Origin: an uncultured Endozoicomonas sp.
GTDB taxonomy: Bacteria; Pseudomonadota; Gammaproteobacteria; Pseudomonadales; Endozoicomonadaceae
DNA: 35,002 nucleotides
Assembly: GCF_947495845.1 (NCBI RefSeq)
Contig: NZ_CANMAO010000039.1
Span: forward strand, 1-35,002
Direction of reading: 5' to 3'
Under the pieces are notes generated by a model. The model had not been told where the DNA came from and ran no database searches. It saw only the letters and a program-made list of their open reading frames with translations. Position 1 is the stretch's first letter; each line of letters starts with the position of its first letter. Made by a program: the position numbers and the translations under genes. This document shows, in pieces, positions 1 to 9,584 of this stretch.

Positions 1-83
1 GTTGGTCCTGTTGGTCCTGTTGGTCCTGTTGGTCCTGTTGGTCCTGTTGGTCCTGTTGGTCCTGTTGGTCCTGTTGGCCCTGT
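1..83 (-). repeat. 9-bp tandem repeat encoding collagen-like (Gly-Pro-Thr)n
   Basis: In the exoprotein frame the 9-bp unit (minus strand GGACCAACA) reads Gly-Pro-Thr. About nine units are visible before the window ends, entered from an AGST junction. Gly at every third position with Pro in X is the collagen-like pattern. The array continues past the left edge, so its full length is unknown. Near-identical units suggest slippage-prone length variation. Confidence 0.92.
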
Positions 84-3000
84 TGATCCTGCAGGTACTG
101 GTGGTAGCCCCTCATAAGGCACATTTAAGAAAGCAGTGTACTTAGGATCTAGATACTCAACTACATTATCTCTAAGCTCGAGATGATCCCTGAAAATAAA
201 AGGATACCGATATTTTTGTTTTGGTGACGGAGTATAAGTATTAACATCCGGCCCAGTCGTAGTAATTGTTTTACTAGGATCAGCTACATACTTGCCGGGC
301 GTACCTGGAACTAATTGTAACGATACCGTAGTTTTATCTGGACCTGCTGGAGTTTGTACAACAACGTCCTTTGTAATTTCTGGCTTGTAGTTTGGATTGG
401 GTACATCCACGTCTTTGTAAGTAGCCGGTTTGTACGGTGTCACAACCTCTACTACATCTTTGTATACCGCTGGTTCAGCCTGCTGCACAATTTTCTCTAC
501 ATCTTTATAAACTGCTGGCTCAGCCTGCTGCACTACTTTCTCTACATCTTTATAAACCGCTGGCTCAGCCTGTTGCACTACTTTCTCTACATCTTTATAA
601 ACCGCTGGCTCAGCCTGCTGTACTACCTTCTCTACATCTTTATAAACTGCTGGTTCAGCCTTCTGCACTACTCTCTCTACATCTCTATAGACCGCATCCT
701 TAGCATCCTGAATCTTAACACTCCTAATTTCTTTTTCTGTTTCTTTATGAGAACCTGTTTCTTTTAGTGTTAATTTTTTGAACTCATCAAATGACATGAG
801 ATTGTTATCAGACTCCAGCTTTGTCTTGATCTTGGCTAAGTCTCTATCCGTCATTTTATCGTTAAGCAAGCCACTAGCTCTTAATGATTCAATAGTCGTA
901 GTGAGCTTTTCACCCGTATCTTTATCAACAACATTTTTTTTATTTCCAGCAGGAGCCGATTTTTTCTTACTGGCTTGGAGCTGCTGCTTATTGAACGCGA
1001 TCAATGCACTCTTCTGATTTTTTGCTCCAGTTGCAGACTGACCGTTAACTTTTCTTGTTGATAGATTTCCTGATACTGAAACAGATGTTTTGTTAACTAT
1101 TTTCTTACTTTTATCTGTGGATTGCACAGTCGTTGTTTTCACACCTCCAACCTGAAAACTACCCAGGGCATTTAAAAGCTCCTTAGGATCACGGGCGAAT
1201 ATTGTTTTATCTGGCACGTCTTTAAGTGCATTAACACCATCTAGCCCCCCAGCCGCTTCAAATAGTCTAGCCGCCTGGTAAATCTGGTCACTAACATAAA
1301 GCACCCGCTGTTCTTCCGGCAGAGTTTTAAGGTATTCTTCCTTATCTTTTTCATATACCTGCCTTCCAGTTGGAGCATTCTTTGGAGCATTCTGTGGGTT
1401 TTTAGTAACATTCGATGACCTGAATATAGCTTGTAGTTTTTTAACATCTGTCTTCTGTGCCGAAGTCAAGTTTTTTTTCAAATCGGTAAAAGCGTTTGTT
1501 AATGCATTTATTTGGCCAGCTCTTAATGCAGTCTCTTGATCATTTACTCTGATAGCCGCATTCTGACCTGTTTTATTACTTGTCGAATAAGACCCACCGC
1601 CAAGAGCGGGGTTTTTTGAATCACTTTCTATATCGGGAGCGTCAAATGCATAATCTTTAACTTCAACTTCTTTCTCAAACTCTTGGTCTTCATATTTTGC
1701 AGGCTTTGCGGCTTCAACTAACTCTTGTACTGTTTCCTTTTTTTCAACTACTTCAGCTTTCACTAATTCTTTCACGATTTCCTTTTTCTCAGGTACTGCA
1801 GCTTTCACCAGCTCCTTCTCTACTATCTTTTTCTCAGGCACAGCATCTTTAACCAGCTCTTGCACTGTTTCCTTTTTCTCAGGTACTGCATCTTTAACCA
1901 GTTCTTGTACTATTTCCGTTTTCTCAGGCGTTTCAGCTTTAACTAGCTCTTTCCTTGTTGTTGTGACTTCCGCTTGTTCGGGTTGATCCTCGACTTTTTG
2001 CTTGATTGTTTTCGAGCCTGATTCAGCTTGCACGACTATGGTTTTAGTTGTAGTTGTCGCGGGTGTGCCTGGAGTGGTCTGTTTAACGGCTTGTACTGTC
2101 GGCTTTTTCCCCGGTACAAATTTAACAGCATAAGGGTCTCGCTTAGAAGATGTTGCCCCTGCTGCCAATGCCGCAACCCCTTTCTTGCCTTTATCGCCTG
2201 TTTTTCCTACTGGTCCTGTGTAAAGACCAAAACTAGTAGAATCTTTAACATTTGTTCTACTCACACCAACAACAGATTTTGCATTAATTTCCAATGAACC
2301 TGTGCCCACTCCGGCAGACCTCGCAAGGCCATTTCCGCCACTACCAACGTTAAATTCAGCCTCCTGATTGACGATGGTGTCTGCATTTAATTTCACCTTA
2401 CCGGAAAAGCTAGTAGCGATACCTTGCTGCAAATTATTTTCATCGCTATCCATTTTAAAACCAAGCTTGAAACCTGACGTAGTACCACCGGCAACTTCGA
2501 AGTTGGCAGACGTTGTCAGATCACTCGTTTGATCAACATCCTTAGCTTCCAGCATGTTGATATTATTTTTTGCATCTAGGTTTATAAATCCTGCATCAGC
2601 TGCCTGGCCATTCGCACTTATCGCAGTGCCTTCAAGATTTATATTATTGCCAGAATTGATATTTATGTTGCCACCAGTCGAATTCAGTATTGCTACATTG
2701 TTTTTGACTGAGTTACCGCTCGATTTATCTAAATCATTGGATCCACCCACAGAAGTATAATCCGCAGACCCCTGGATGCTTGTTGTTGTATTTGTTGATA
2801 AAGATGAGCTATTCGAAAAATCTTTGGCTGATTCAAAGGTGACGTCTCCCCCAGAGTCAATGTTAATATCTTCACCCGCACCTATCCCCGTACCAACAAA
2901 CCTTGCAGAGCCCTTCGTGTTAATATTTATACTGCCGCCCGCTCCCATAAAGCCAGCTGTAGCTGTAGAGCTGAAGGAGTCGCTTTCAGATGTTGCAACA

Positions 3001-6000
3001 GAAGTTTCGTTGGACACTTCGACATCAACAATGGTCGAGCCAACGCCAGCACCCGCTGTTGTCGTTGTATCTACATCCAGAGAATCAGAAGACTCAGTCT
3101 GAATACTCCTGGCTTCAGCAAAATTTAGTGAGCCGGCATTTATATTAATATCACCGCCGCTATTCATCTCGGTGCCTAACAGGTTTGCATCGTCTGCTAT
3201 ATTAAAATTGATATCGCCTCCTGCTTGATACGATGCGGTCTTAGCGGTCATGGATAGCTTGCTTGAGCTTACCGAATTACTCTTAACCTGCAATTTTAAC
3301 CCAATTGAAGCACCACCAGAGGCGCCACCCATAGCACCGCCTGTACCTCCAGTCATCTCTGCACCACCGTAAGCTTCGGCAGAAACACCAGCCCGCACTT
3401 CATTATTATCTCTATTAAATGTGCTGGACTCAGTGTCGTAAAGCGCTAACTCTGTGTAAGACTTACCCGTTACATTGACATTTCCACCTGCCTCAAGCTC
3501 TGTTCCTTGGACGAAGATAGCATTACCTGCCTTACGATCAACATTTCCACCAGCTGTAATTTTTGATGCGACATCTGTCGTTCTAGCGTAAGTCGATTGC
3601 TGATTTGTATTTTTCACTCTGGCACCAATGCTGGCACTGGTGCCAGCATCAGCGCTCGCAGAAAATCCACCACCTGCGGCACTTACTCCAGCTTCTGCCT
3701 GCGCACTGCCATTACCTTCCACTGATAGATAGAGACCAACCGCCATTTTTGATGAGGAATTTGTTTCACTGTAGGTATCTTCAGCAGCCATCTCATAGAG
3801 ATCACCACCGGCATCCAGGCTTGCATCATTTGACGCTATAATATTTGCAGCCTGTAAGGTGATGTCATTGTTCGAAGAAATATTAACGTTAGTAGCAGCT
3901 ATCTGACTTCCTCTATGAGTCACTTTTGTTTTTGTGTTGGTTTGATTCGTAATTGTTAGTACATCAATTGTAACATCAGATTTTGCATCGGCGCTCACAG
4001 AAGCACCGCCAAATACTGAGCTAACATCTTGATTGCCAGAAGCCTCTACATTGGCATTAGCATCGTTTTTATTCTCGATCATCGCACCGAGCGTTATAGT
4101 TTCCACCGTTGACCTGGAAATATCTTCATTCCTACCGGCAAGAATATTAACTTCATCCGCTTCAATATTAAGATCACCACCGGCACCCAAATTAGAACCA
4201 ACGGTAGTAAGACCGGTGTCAGCTTTTAAATTGAGATCTCCTCCAAAATTCAGATTACTGGATTTACTTCTAGCGGCATATTTGTATTGATTCTCCTTAG
4301 TATTCTGCATAAGGGCAATACCGATAGAGCCGGTTTGAGAGGCACTTGCCCCTGCAGACGCCTTCCCTTCGTTTCCAGTTCCATTTAGATTTCTTTCACC
4401 CTCTGCCCCCGAATAGGTACTGGCTCCACCCGTTGAAGATGGGCCCAAAAATTTACCAACGGTGGTTATTTCTGATGTTGAATCTACTTCGTTGTAATTA
4501 ATGCCATCAAGAACGTAGATATTATTCGCCGCATCTAAATTCCCATCTCCACCAGTGGTAATGTCTGAACCACGAATAACAATATCATTCTTGGCACTAA
4601 CATTAAGGTTTCCACCAAAATTCAAATTAGAGCCAACGCTGGTACCTTGTTTAGAGTTGGTCGTGGTTTTTGACGTGCCCCATATTCCTCCCCCTACACC
4701 AAAGCCAGATGTCTCTTGATAGACATTAGATTCAACTTTATCAACGACATCAACAACGAGAAGATTATTAGCTGCATCTAATTTCCCATCTCCACCGGCG
4801 GTAATATCTGAGCCACGAATAATAATATCACTCCCGGCACTAACATTAAGGTTTCCACCAAAATTCAAGTTAGAGCCAACACTGGTACTTTTTTTCGTGT
4901 TGATCGCGGTTTTTGACGTACCAAATACTCCTGAAAATATACTAAATATTTTTGGCAATCCATCAGAGTTGGATTTGTCTGTGTAGAAATTTGATTCAAC
5001 TTTATCAACGACATCAACAACGAGGAAATCATTAGCTGCATCGAAATCAGCATTATTACCAACATTAACGTCGGTTCCTGCAAGAATGATGTCATTACCT
5101 GAGGACATGGATAAATCATTACCCACTTCAAGCCCTGATTTCACATTCCTGGTAACTGTCATGTTATTGAGGCCGGTACCCGTTTTTGTCACTAACTCTA
5201 CGGTACTAAAGGTAATATCTCCGCCTGAGGTAAGGTCGGCATCATTTGTCGCCTTTATCTTTGCACCCACAACGGTTATATCATCTTTCGCATTTAGTGA
5301 TACATTGTTTCCTGATACAACAGCTTCGGCGCCTGTTGACTGATTCAGTACTCCATCTTCTGTATAGGTTTCTATAACAATATCGCCACTGGTGCTTTCC
5401 AGAGATACATTTTCCGCTGTAATCACACCACTTGTATTAATAATGTCATTTTTAGCAGTAATGCTCAGATTCTCTTTGGCTTTTATTGTTCCACCTGTAT
5501 TTTTAAGACTATCAAGATCCGCAGCAATATTGTTGGCGGAAATCGTAGCACCGGAATCAATAAGATTTCTTGTGTTGTCCGATAGATACACCTTAGGAGC
5601 CAGAACTTTCTCTCCATTAACTTCGATAGAAACTACCCATACAATATCTTCGGTTAAGTTTACCAGCTGATCAGGCGCTGGCTCTTTACCATATTGCAAT
5701 CCAAGTTGAACTGCTTCTTTAGCACCGTTCTCTATTAATTGACGAAATTGAGCACGTCTATTGACACCTGCATAAAGTAGATTAGAACCAGTCAGATCAA
5801 TAAGCTGCTGTTCGATCAGGAAGGATTCATAATTGGCGTCCCCTAATCTTCTAAGCTTTGCTTGTGGGCTATATCCATACCTATCTTCAAAATATTTTGT
5901 TGAGACACTCGTAGTTCCAGTTGTATACAAAGAATTGGTCTCAACCACATAATTAGATGATGTATTTGAAGAAAAAACAAAATAACCATTTGGATTAGAG

Positions 6001-9000
6001 GGCAGTGAGGCACTGAGATTTGGCAAACTTAATGAGGCTATTTGATTACCAACATTTAGGTTTCGCCCAGACACGCTAACATTAGCAACCCCTGCTTTTG
6101 ATATACCCGCAACATTTTGTGAACTACGGGCTGATGCTGACGCTGAATATAGAGCACCTTTATTATCCAACGTAAATCCAGACGCTACTAATGTGTCTGT
6201 AAATAATCCAGATGGAGCGCTTGAGTAAACAGTTCCGCTGACCAATGATCGAGTAGTGACGGGGGCAATCGAAACAATAGGATTGCTACAGCCTGTGCCA
6301 CCCAGGAGGCAGCTATACCTATATACCGTGATGGTTTGATCGGTATAAGTCCTCTCCTCTAAATCGCCGGATATATTATTAAAAACTGCACCGGATCTAC
6401 CACTGGAAATGGAGAGTGTATTTTCCGCTGAAATAATAGCGGAATCATTATTGACTTCATCAAAGTTTGTTATGGTTACATTTTTTGCAGAGATTGTAGG
6501 GTAAAAATTAATGGGGGCTGGTGTGATATAACTATCAGTTTCCACAACAATAGATGTTATCGTCTCCGTGATGTTGAAATACTCTCGAGCACCAATGATT
6601 TGCCCTGCTCCTGTACTGGATACAGTATTAGTAGCTGTTATTACTGATGCCGTTTGTGTAGGACCATACGTTACCGGGTTTAGGTTTTGAATATTTCTCG
6701 CATTTATTGAGATATCACCTAGAGCATTAATTTTGCTTCTGTTTATCAGTCGGTCAGTTGTTATTGAAACATTTCCATCTGAATGAATATTACCTGCAGC
6801 TGCAGTCAGCCCATCAGAGTCGTTTTCAAGTAGCCCAGTGAAATTCAAATCTGTGTTCGCTGATGAGAAAATAAGACCCTGATTATATAAATCAGCACCA
6901 CTTAAACTAAGATTATTTAGCGCAGATATAGCTGAGGTATCAGTATTTCTTATATTATTTGCACTAAGAGTTAGATTATATTTTGAATGTATTGAACCAT
7001 TATTTTCAAGATTACCACTTACATCGACAGTAACTTCTCCAGCTCCGGAGTTAGCCCCAACAATTTTTGATATACTGGTAATTAAATTTAATCTTGATAG
7101 ATATAAACTCATATCTGATTCTGAAGTAATTAAACCATCGCCTTCTATCTCCAGAGAAGATACATTAATATCAACCAAATTAGCTGAAAGATTTGAATAA
7201 CTACGCATGTTTACTCTACCACTATTAGCAGACCCATCATCAATCCGAATTTCATTATCAGCCTGAATTATCCCTGAGTTATCCAGCGTGTTGGTAATGG
7301 TGATCTCGATATCATTGTCCGATTGTATAGTTCCAGAGTTACTTATAGAATCTGTCGCCGTTATATCCGCATTGGTTCCTGAATTAATTGTTCCAGAGTT
7401 CTCAATGCGATTATTTGATAACGTCATACTGCCCTGGGATGATAGCTCACCCCCTGAATCCACAGTCAACCTGTTTGAATTAATTGATATATTTTGGCTT
7501 GACCTCAGTATATTCAATGTCAACTGATCGGTCAGATCAATGGTGATATTATCTAATGCTTCAATTTTGCCTTTAATCTCTGCATTATCACCAGATAACG
7601 AAATTGTGGATGATGAAAATATGTCTGATGTATTTTTAAGATCCCGAAAATTGAGTGAAATAGAACCCTGAGATTGGATAGTCCCTGCATTGGTAATATC
7701 ATTTGAAGCAGTTATTGACGAATCACCTTCAGAAAATATAGTTCCAGAATTCTCGATATTTGTTTGAGAAAGTGTCAACTGCCCTTCGGATTCCAGCTCT
7801 CCACCTTGTATGATTTTTAAACTTTTCGAATTCACTGATATATTTTGAGCGGATTTTATGATATTTAGAGTCAATGTATCTATGAGATCAATATTTATAG
7901 ATCCAGTCGCTTTAACCTCTCCATTTAGAACTGCATTCTCACCTGTTAATTCAATATCAGACAACGAGGTAATTTCTGCTTCGTTATTAAGAGCATTAAC
8001 CTCTAAAGTCATAACATCATTAGACTGGATATCATTTCTGTTATCAAAAGACTCTGCCGTTATATTAATCACGCCACCTTCGGCACTAATAATCCCTTCA
8101 TTATCAAAATCATTATCAGCTTCAATACTGATATCACCACGAACACTTTTTACAAAACTATCATCATCTTTTGTTCCTAATGATCTCGATAGATTCACAT
8201 TACTGGATGCACTTTTTACTGATATATCACCATCAGCTTCTACATTGAAATCAGTTAAGTTTACGTCTCCAGAATTGGAAACTACGATTACGGAGTCAGC
8301 AACCACTTTTATATCATAGGCATCAATATCATTATTACTTTCTATATTGATTTCACCATCAGTCGCCTTCAATATAGAATTCGATGTAGATATATTATCA
8401 CGACTAGTTATTTTTATTGAACCAGTTTTAGCAGTTCTTTGAACCTTAGTAGTGTTTTCATCAGTCAGGCTATTCGATTCAATTTCAATATCTTTACCAG
8501 CATAAATAGTAGAGTCATTTAACGTCAAATCACTGTTTCCAGCATTTATGATGACACTTCCTTCTGCTGAAACACCTGCATTATTGCCGGAAATAATGAC
8601 CTGATTAGCATTTCCACCTGCATCGATACGAACATCTTTAGCACTTTTTATTTTTGAGTTCAATTCAACCCTACCATCCGCTGTGATAACGAAGTCATCT
8701 GCGCTGGCCGCAGCATTTCCAAGAACTCTTACACCAACACCATCTTCTGTTGCTTTAAAAGTAATGACACCTGCATTCATGCCTCCAAACACAGTTGAAT
8801 CTATTCCATATGCAGGTGTATTTCCATTTCCATTCTGCTCTACAATATCATCGGTTTCGTAATTCCATTTATTGGTTCCAGAAATCAGCTGAAGTTCGCC
8901 ATTGGGTTCACGCTCTCCATCCCCATCACTATCATTTTTGTCCATAACAATATTGCCATCGACAACAATCCCTCTTGCGACAATATTGAATTTCTGCTGG

Positions 9001-9572
9001 TTGGTGAGGTCTGCGCCATTTCTTCCAAAATGGATATTTCCACCATTAACTTCAAAACCATAGAGTTTACCAGAGCCATCTATTATGGGGTTACCTGTGG
9101 TTAAACTGACTTTGTTGGTGTTTATAAACCCACAACCATTACAAGTAATTCCATTAGGGTTAGCTATGATGACATCTGCATTTCTCCCTACAACCTCGGT
9201 ATAGCCTCTTAACTCACTTTTATTCGTAGTGATTACTTCATTTAAAATGATATCTGCTTGTCTATTTGAATATTGATTTCCGGGAATGGAACCGGCCAAT
9301 TTTGAAGGGTGTGTGTTACCTGAAGCGGTTGTGTTATTTAACACAACGCCAGTTGGCGTGACATTATAATCAAGAAATTTATTATGTGATAAGCCATGAG
9401 AGTTCGCTGTAGATATCTCAACAACTGTCGTACCATTACTACTTTGGTAAACATTTGTTGTTGAATCTGCAGAAACAACATCATTACTATATACAAGCCC
9501 AGCTTGCTGAGAAATCATAAATGTACATAGCAGTATATACGAGGTTCCCTTTCTAACCGCCCGGGACAACAT
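1..9572 (-). CDS. Filamentous haemagglutinin-type two-partner secretion exoprotein (TpsA), partial, C-terminus beyond the left edge
   Basis: This is a very large secreted adhesin-type exoprotein, open for about 3190 codons without reaching a stop. I spot-checked the frame at about ten places and found no in-frame stop, but not at every codon. The ATG at 9572 follows AAGGAG at 9586-9581 with 8-base spacing, and the SD overlaps the tpsB stop. Residues 1-29 look like a signal peptide. The TPS secretion domain follows, with the hallmark NPNGITCNGCGF at about 138-149. Residues 200-1200 are short beta-helix repeats (for example DNDIEITITNTLDNSGIIQ). Around 1235-1330 lies a conserved non-repeat segment (NLLYAGVNRRAQFRQLI), then longer haemagglutinin-type repeats to about residue 2400. 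The distal part changes character: a short G-x-y stretch near 2200, two blocks of 15-residue repeats, a Lys-rich region and a Gly-Pro-Thr collagen-like tract at the window edge. It is exported by the adjacent TpsB. The ligand is unknown and any C-terminal toxin or anchor lies outside the window. Confidence 0.93.
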   Translation of the reverse strand, partial: MLSRAVRKGTSYILLCTFMISQQAGLVYSNDVVSADSTTNVYQSSNGTTVVEISTANSHGLSHNKFLDYNVTPTGVVLNNTTASGNTHPSKLAGSIPGNQYSNRQADIILNEVITTNKSELRGYTEVVGRNADVIIANPNGITCNGCGFINTNKVSLTTGNPIIDGSGKLYGFEVNGGNIHFGRNGADLTNQQKFNIVARGIVVDGNIVMDKNDSDGDGEREPNGELQLISGTNKWNYETDDIVEQNGNGNTPAYGIDSTVFGGMNAGVITFKATEDGVGVRVLGNAAASADDFVITADGRVELNSKIKSAKDVRIDAGGNANQVIISGNNAGVSAEGSVIINAGNSDLTLNDSTIYAGKDIEIESNSLTDENTTKVQRTAKTGSIKITSRDNISTSNSILKATDGEINIESNNDIDAYDIKVVADSVIVVSNSGDVNLTDFNVEADGDISVKSASSNVNLSRSLGTKDDDSFVKSVRGDISIEADNDFDNEGIISAEGGVINITAESFDNRNDIQSNDVMTLEVNALNNEAEITSLSDIELTGENAVLNGEVKATGSINIDLIDTLTLNIIKSAQNISVNSKSLKIIQGGELESEGQLTLSQTNIENSGTIFSEGDSSITASNDITNAGTIQSQGSISLNFRDLKNTSDIFSSSTISLSGDNAEIKGKIEALDNITIDLTDQLTLNILRSSQNISINSNRLTVDSGGELSSQGSMTLSNNRIENSGTINSGTNADITATDSISNSGTIQSDNDIEITITNTLDNSGIIQADNEIRIDDGSANSGRVNMRSYSNLSANLVDINVSSLEIEGDGLITSESDMSLYLSRLNLITSISKIVGANSGAGEVTVDVSGNLENNGSIHSKYNLTLSANNIRNTDTSAISALNNLSLSGADLYNQGLIFSSANTDLNFTGLLENDSDGLTAAAGNIHSDGNVSITTDRLINRSKINALGDISINARNIQNLNPVTYGPTQTASVITATNTVSSTGAGQIIGAREYFNITETITSIVVETDSYITPAPINFYPTISAKNVTITNFDEVNNDSAIISAENTLSISSGRSGAVFNNISGDLEERTYTDQTITVYRYSCLLGGTGCSNPIVSIAPVTTRSLVSGTVYSSAPSGLFTDTLVASGFTLDNKGALYSASASARSSQNVAGISKAGVANVSVSGRNLNVGNQIASLSLPNLSASLPSNPNGYFVFSSNTSSNYVVETNSLYTTGTTSVSTKYFEDRYGYSPQAKLRRLGDANYESFLIEQQLIDLTGSNLLYAGVNRRAQFRQLIENGAKEAVQLGLQYGKEPAPDQLVNLTEDIVWVVSIEVNGEKVLAPKVYLSDNTRNLIDSGATISANNIAADLDSLKNTGGTIKAKENLSITAKNDIINTSGVITAENVSLESTSGDIVIETYTEDGVLNQSTGAEAVVSGNNVSLNAKDDITVVGAKIKATNDADLTSGGDITFSTVELVTKTGTGLNNMTVTRNVKSGLEVGNDLSMSSGNDIILAGTDVNVGNNADFDAANDFLVVDVVDKVESNFYTDKSNSDGLPKIFSIFSGVFGTSKTAINTKKSTSVGSNLNFGGNLNVSAGSDIIIRGSDITAGGDGKLDAANNLLVVDVVDKVESNVYQETSGFGVGGGIWGTSKTTTNSKQGTSVGSNLNFGGNLNVSAKNDIVIRGSDITTGGDGNLDAANNIYVLDGINYNEVDSTSEITTVGKFLGPSSTGGASTYSGAEGERNLNGTGNEGKASAGASASQTGSIGIALMQNTKENQYKYAARSKSSNLNFGGDLNLKADTGLTTVGSNLGAGGDLNIEADEVNILAGRNEDISRSTVETITLGAMIENKNDANANVEASGNQDVSSVFGGASVSADAKSDVTIDVLTITNQTNTKTKVTHRGSQIAATNVNISSNNDITLQAANIIASNDASLDAGGDLYEMAAEDTYSETNSSSKMAVGLYLSVEGNGSAQAEAGVSAAGGGFSASADAGTSASIGARVKNTNQQSTYARTTDVASKITAGGNVDRKAGNAIFVQGTELEAGGNVNVTGKSYTELALYDTESSTFNRDNNEVRAGVSAEAYGGAEMTGGTGGAMGGASGGASIGLKLQVKSNSVSSSKLSMTAKTASYQAGGDINFNIADDANLLGTEMNSGGDININAGSLNFAEARSIQTESSDSLDVDTTTTAGAGVGSTIVDVEVSNETSVATSESDSFSSTATAGFMGAGGSININTKGSARFVGTGIGAGEDINIDSGGDVTFESAKDFSNSSSLSTNTTTSIQGSADYTSVGGSNDLDKSSGNSVKNNVAILNSTGGNININSGNNINLEGTAISANGQAADAGFINLDAKNNINMLEAKDVDQTSDLTTSANFEVAGGTTSGFKLGFKMDSDENNLQQGIATSFSGKVKLNADTIVNQEAEFNVGSGGNGLARSAGVGTGSLEINAKSVVGVSRTNVKDSTSFGLYTGPVGKTGDKGKKGVAALAAGATSSKRDPYAVKFVPGKKPTVQAVKQTTPGTPATTTTKTIVVQAESGSKTIKQKVEDQPEQAEVTTTRKELVKAETPEKTEIVQELVKDAVPEKKETVQELVKDAVPEKKIVEKELVKAAVPEKKEIVKELVKAEVVEKKETVQELVEAAKPAKYEDQEFEKEVEVKDYAFDAPDIESDSKNPALGGGSYSTSNKTGQNAAIRVNDQETALRAGQINALTNAFTDLKKNLTSAQKTDVKKLQAIFRSSNVTKNPQNAPKNAPTGRQVYEKDKEEYLKTLPEEQRVLYVSDQIYQAARLFEAAGGLDGVNALKDVPDKTIFARDPKELLNALGSFQVGGVKTTTVQSTDKSKKIVNKTSVSVSGNLSTRKVNGQSATGAKNQKSALIAFNKQQLQASKKKSAPAGNKKNVVDKDTGEKLTTTIESLRASGLLNDKMTDRDLAKIKTKLESDNNLMSFDEFKKLTLKETGSHKETEKEIRSVKIQDAKDAVYRDVERVVQKAEPAVYKDVEKVVQQAEPAVYKDVEKVVQQAEPAVYKDVEKVVQQAEPAVYKDVEKIVQQAEPAVYKDVVEVVTPYKPATYKDVDVPNPNYKPEITKDVVVQTPAGPDKTTVSLQLVPGTPGKYVADPSKTITTTGPDVNTYTPSPKQKYRYPFIFRDHLELRDNVVEYLDPKYTAFLNVPYEGLPPVPAGSTGPTGPTGPTGPTGPTGPTGPTGPTGP
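436..703 (-). repeat. 45-bp tandem repeat encoding 15-residue AEPAVYKDVEKVVQQ units
   Basis: About five to six units of 45 bp lie within the exoprotein frame. The unit is AEPAVYKDVEKVVQQ with minor changes at the ends (VERVVQK, VVEVVTP). The alternating charged and hydrophobic pattern suggests an extended helical or stalk region between the beta-helix and the collagen-like tract. High nucleotide identity between units points to recent expansion. Confidence 0.88.
1690..1960 (-). repeat. 45-bp tandem repeat encoding 15-residue ELVKDAVPEKKETVQ units
   Basis: About six units are seen (ELVKDAVPEKKETVQ, ELVKAAVPEKKEIVK, ELVKAEVVEKKETVQ and relatives). The period is 15 residues, the same as the other block, but with a different sequence. 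The units are Lys/Glu-rich. They lie just after the haemagglutinin repeats and probably form a charged stalk. Confidence 0.85.
4500..5060 (-). repeat. Tandemly duplicated 81-88 residue haemagglutinin modules
   Basis: Three successive modules share the order NLNFGGNLNVSAGSDI, then RGSDITAGGDGKLDAAN, then LLVVDVVDKVES. The copies around 4531 and 4774 are offset by 243 bp and nearly identical over more than 100 bases. The next copy is offset by about 264 bp and more diverged. All offsets are whole codons, so the exoprotein frame is kept. This looks like recent in-frame unit duplication. Confidence 0.75.
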
Positions 9573-9584
9573 GATATTTACTCC

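Noticed and set aside
1-2000. CRISPR-like array from regularly spaced repeats
   Set aside because: The repeats are contiguous coding repeats of 9 or 45 bp without spacers, in frame with the exoprotein.
354-8319. Many plus-strand reading frames of 60-150 codons, some repetitive and hydrophobic
   Set aside because: They lie opposite the continuous minus-strand exoprotein gene and simply mirror its repeats; none has an SD or recognisable domain.
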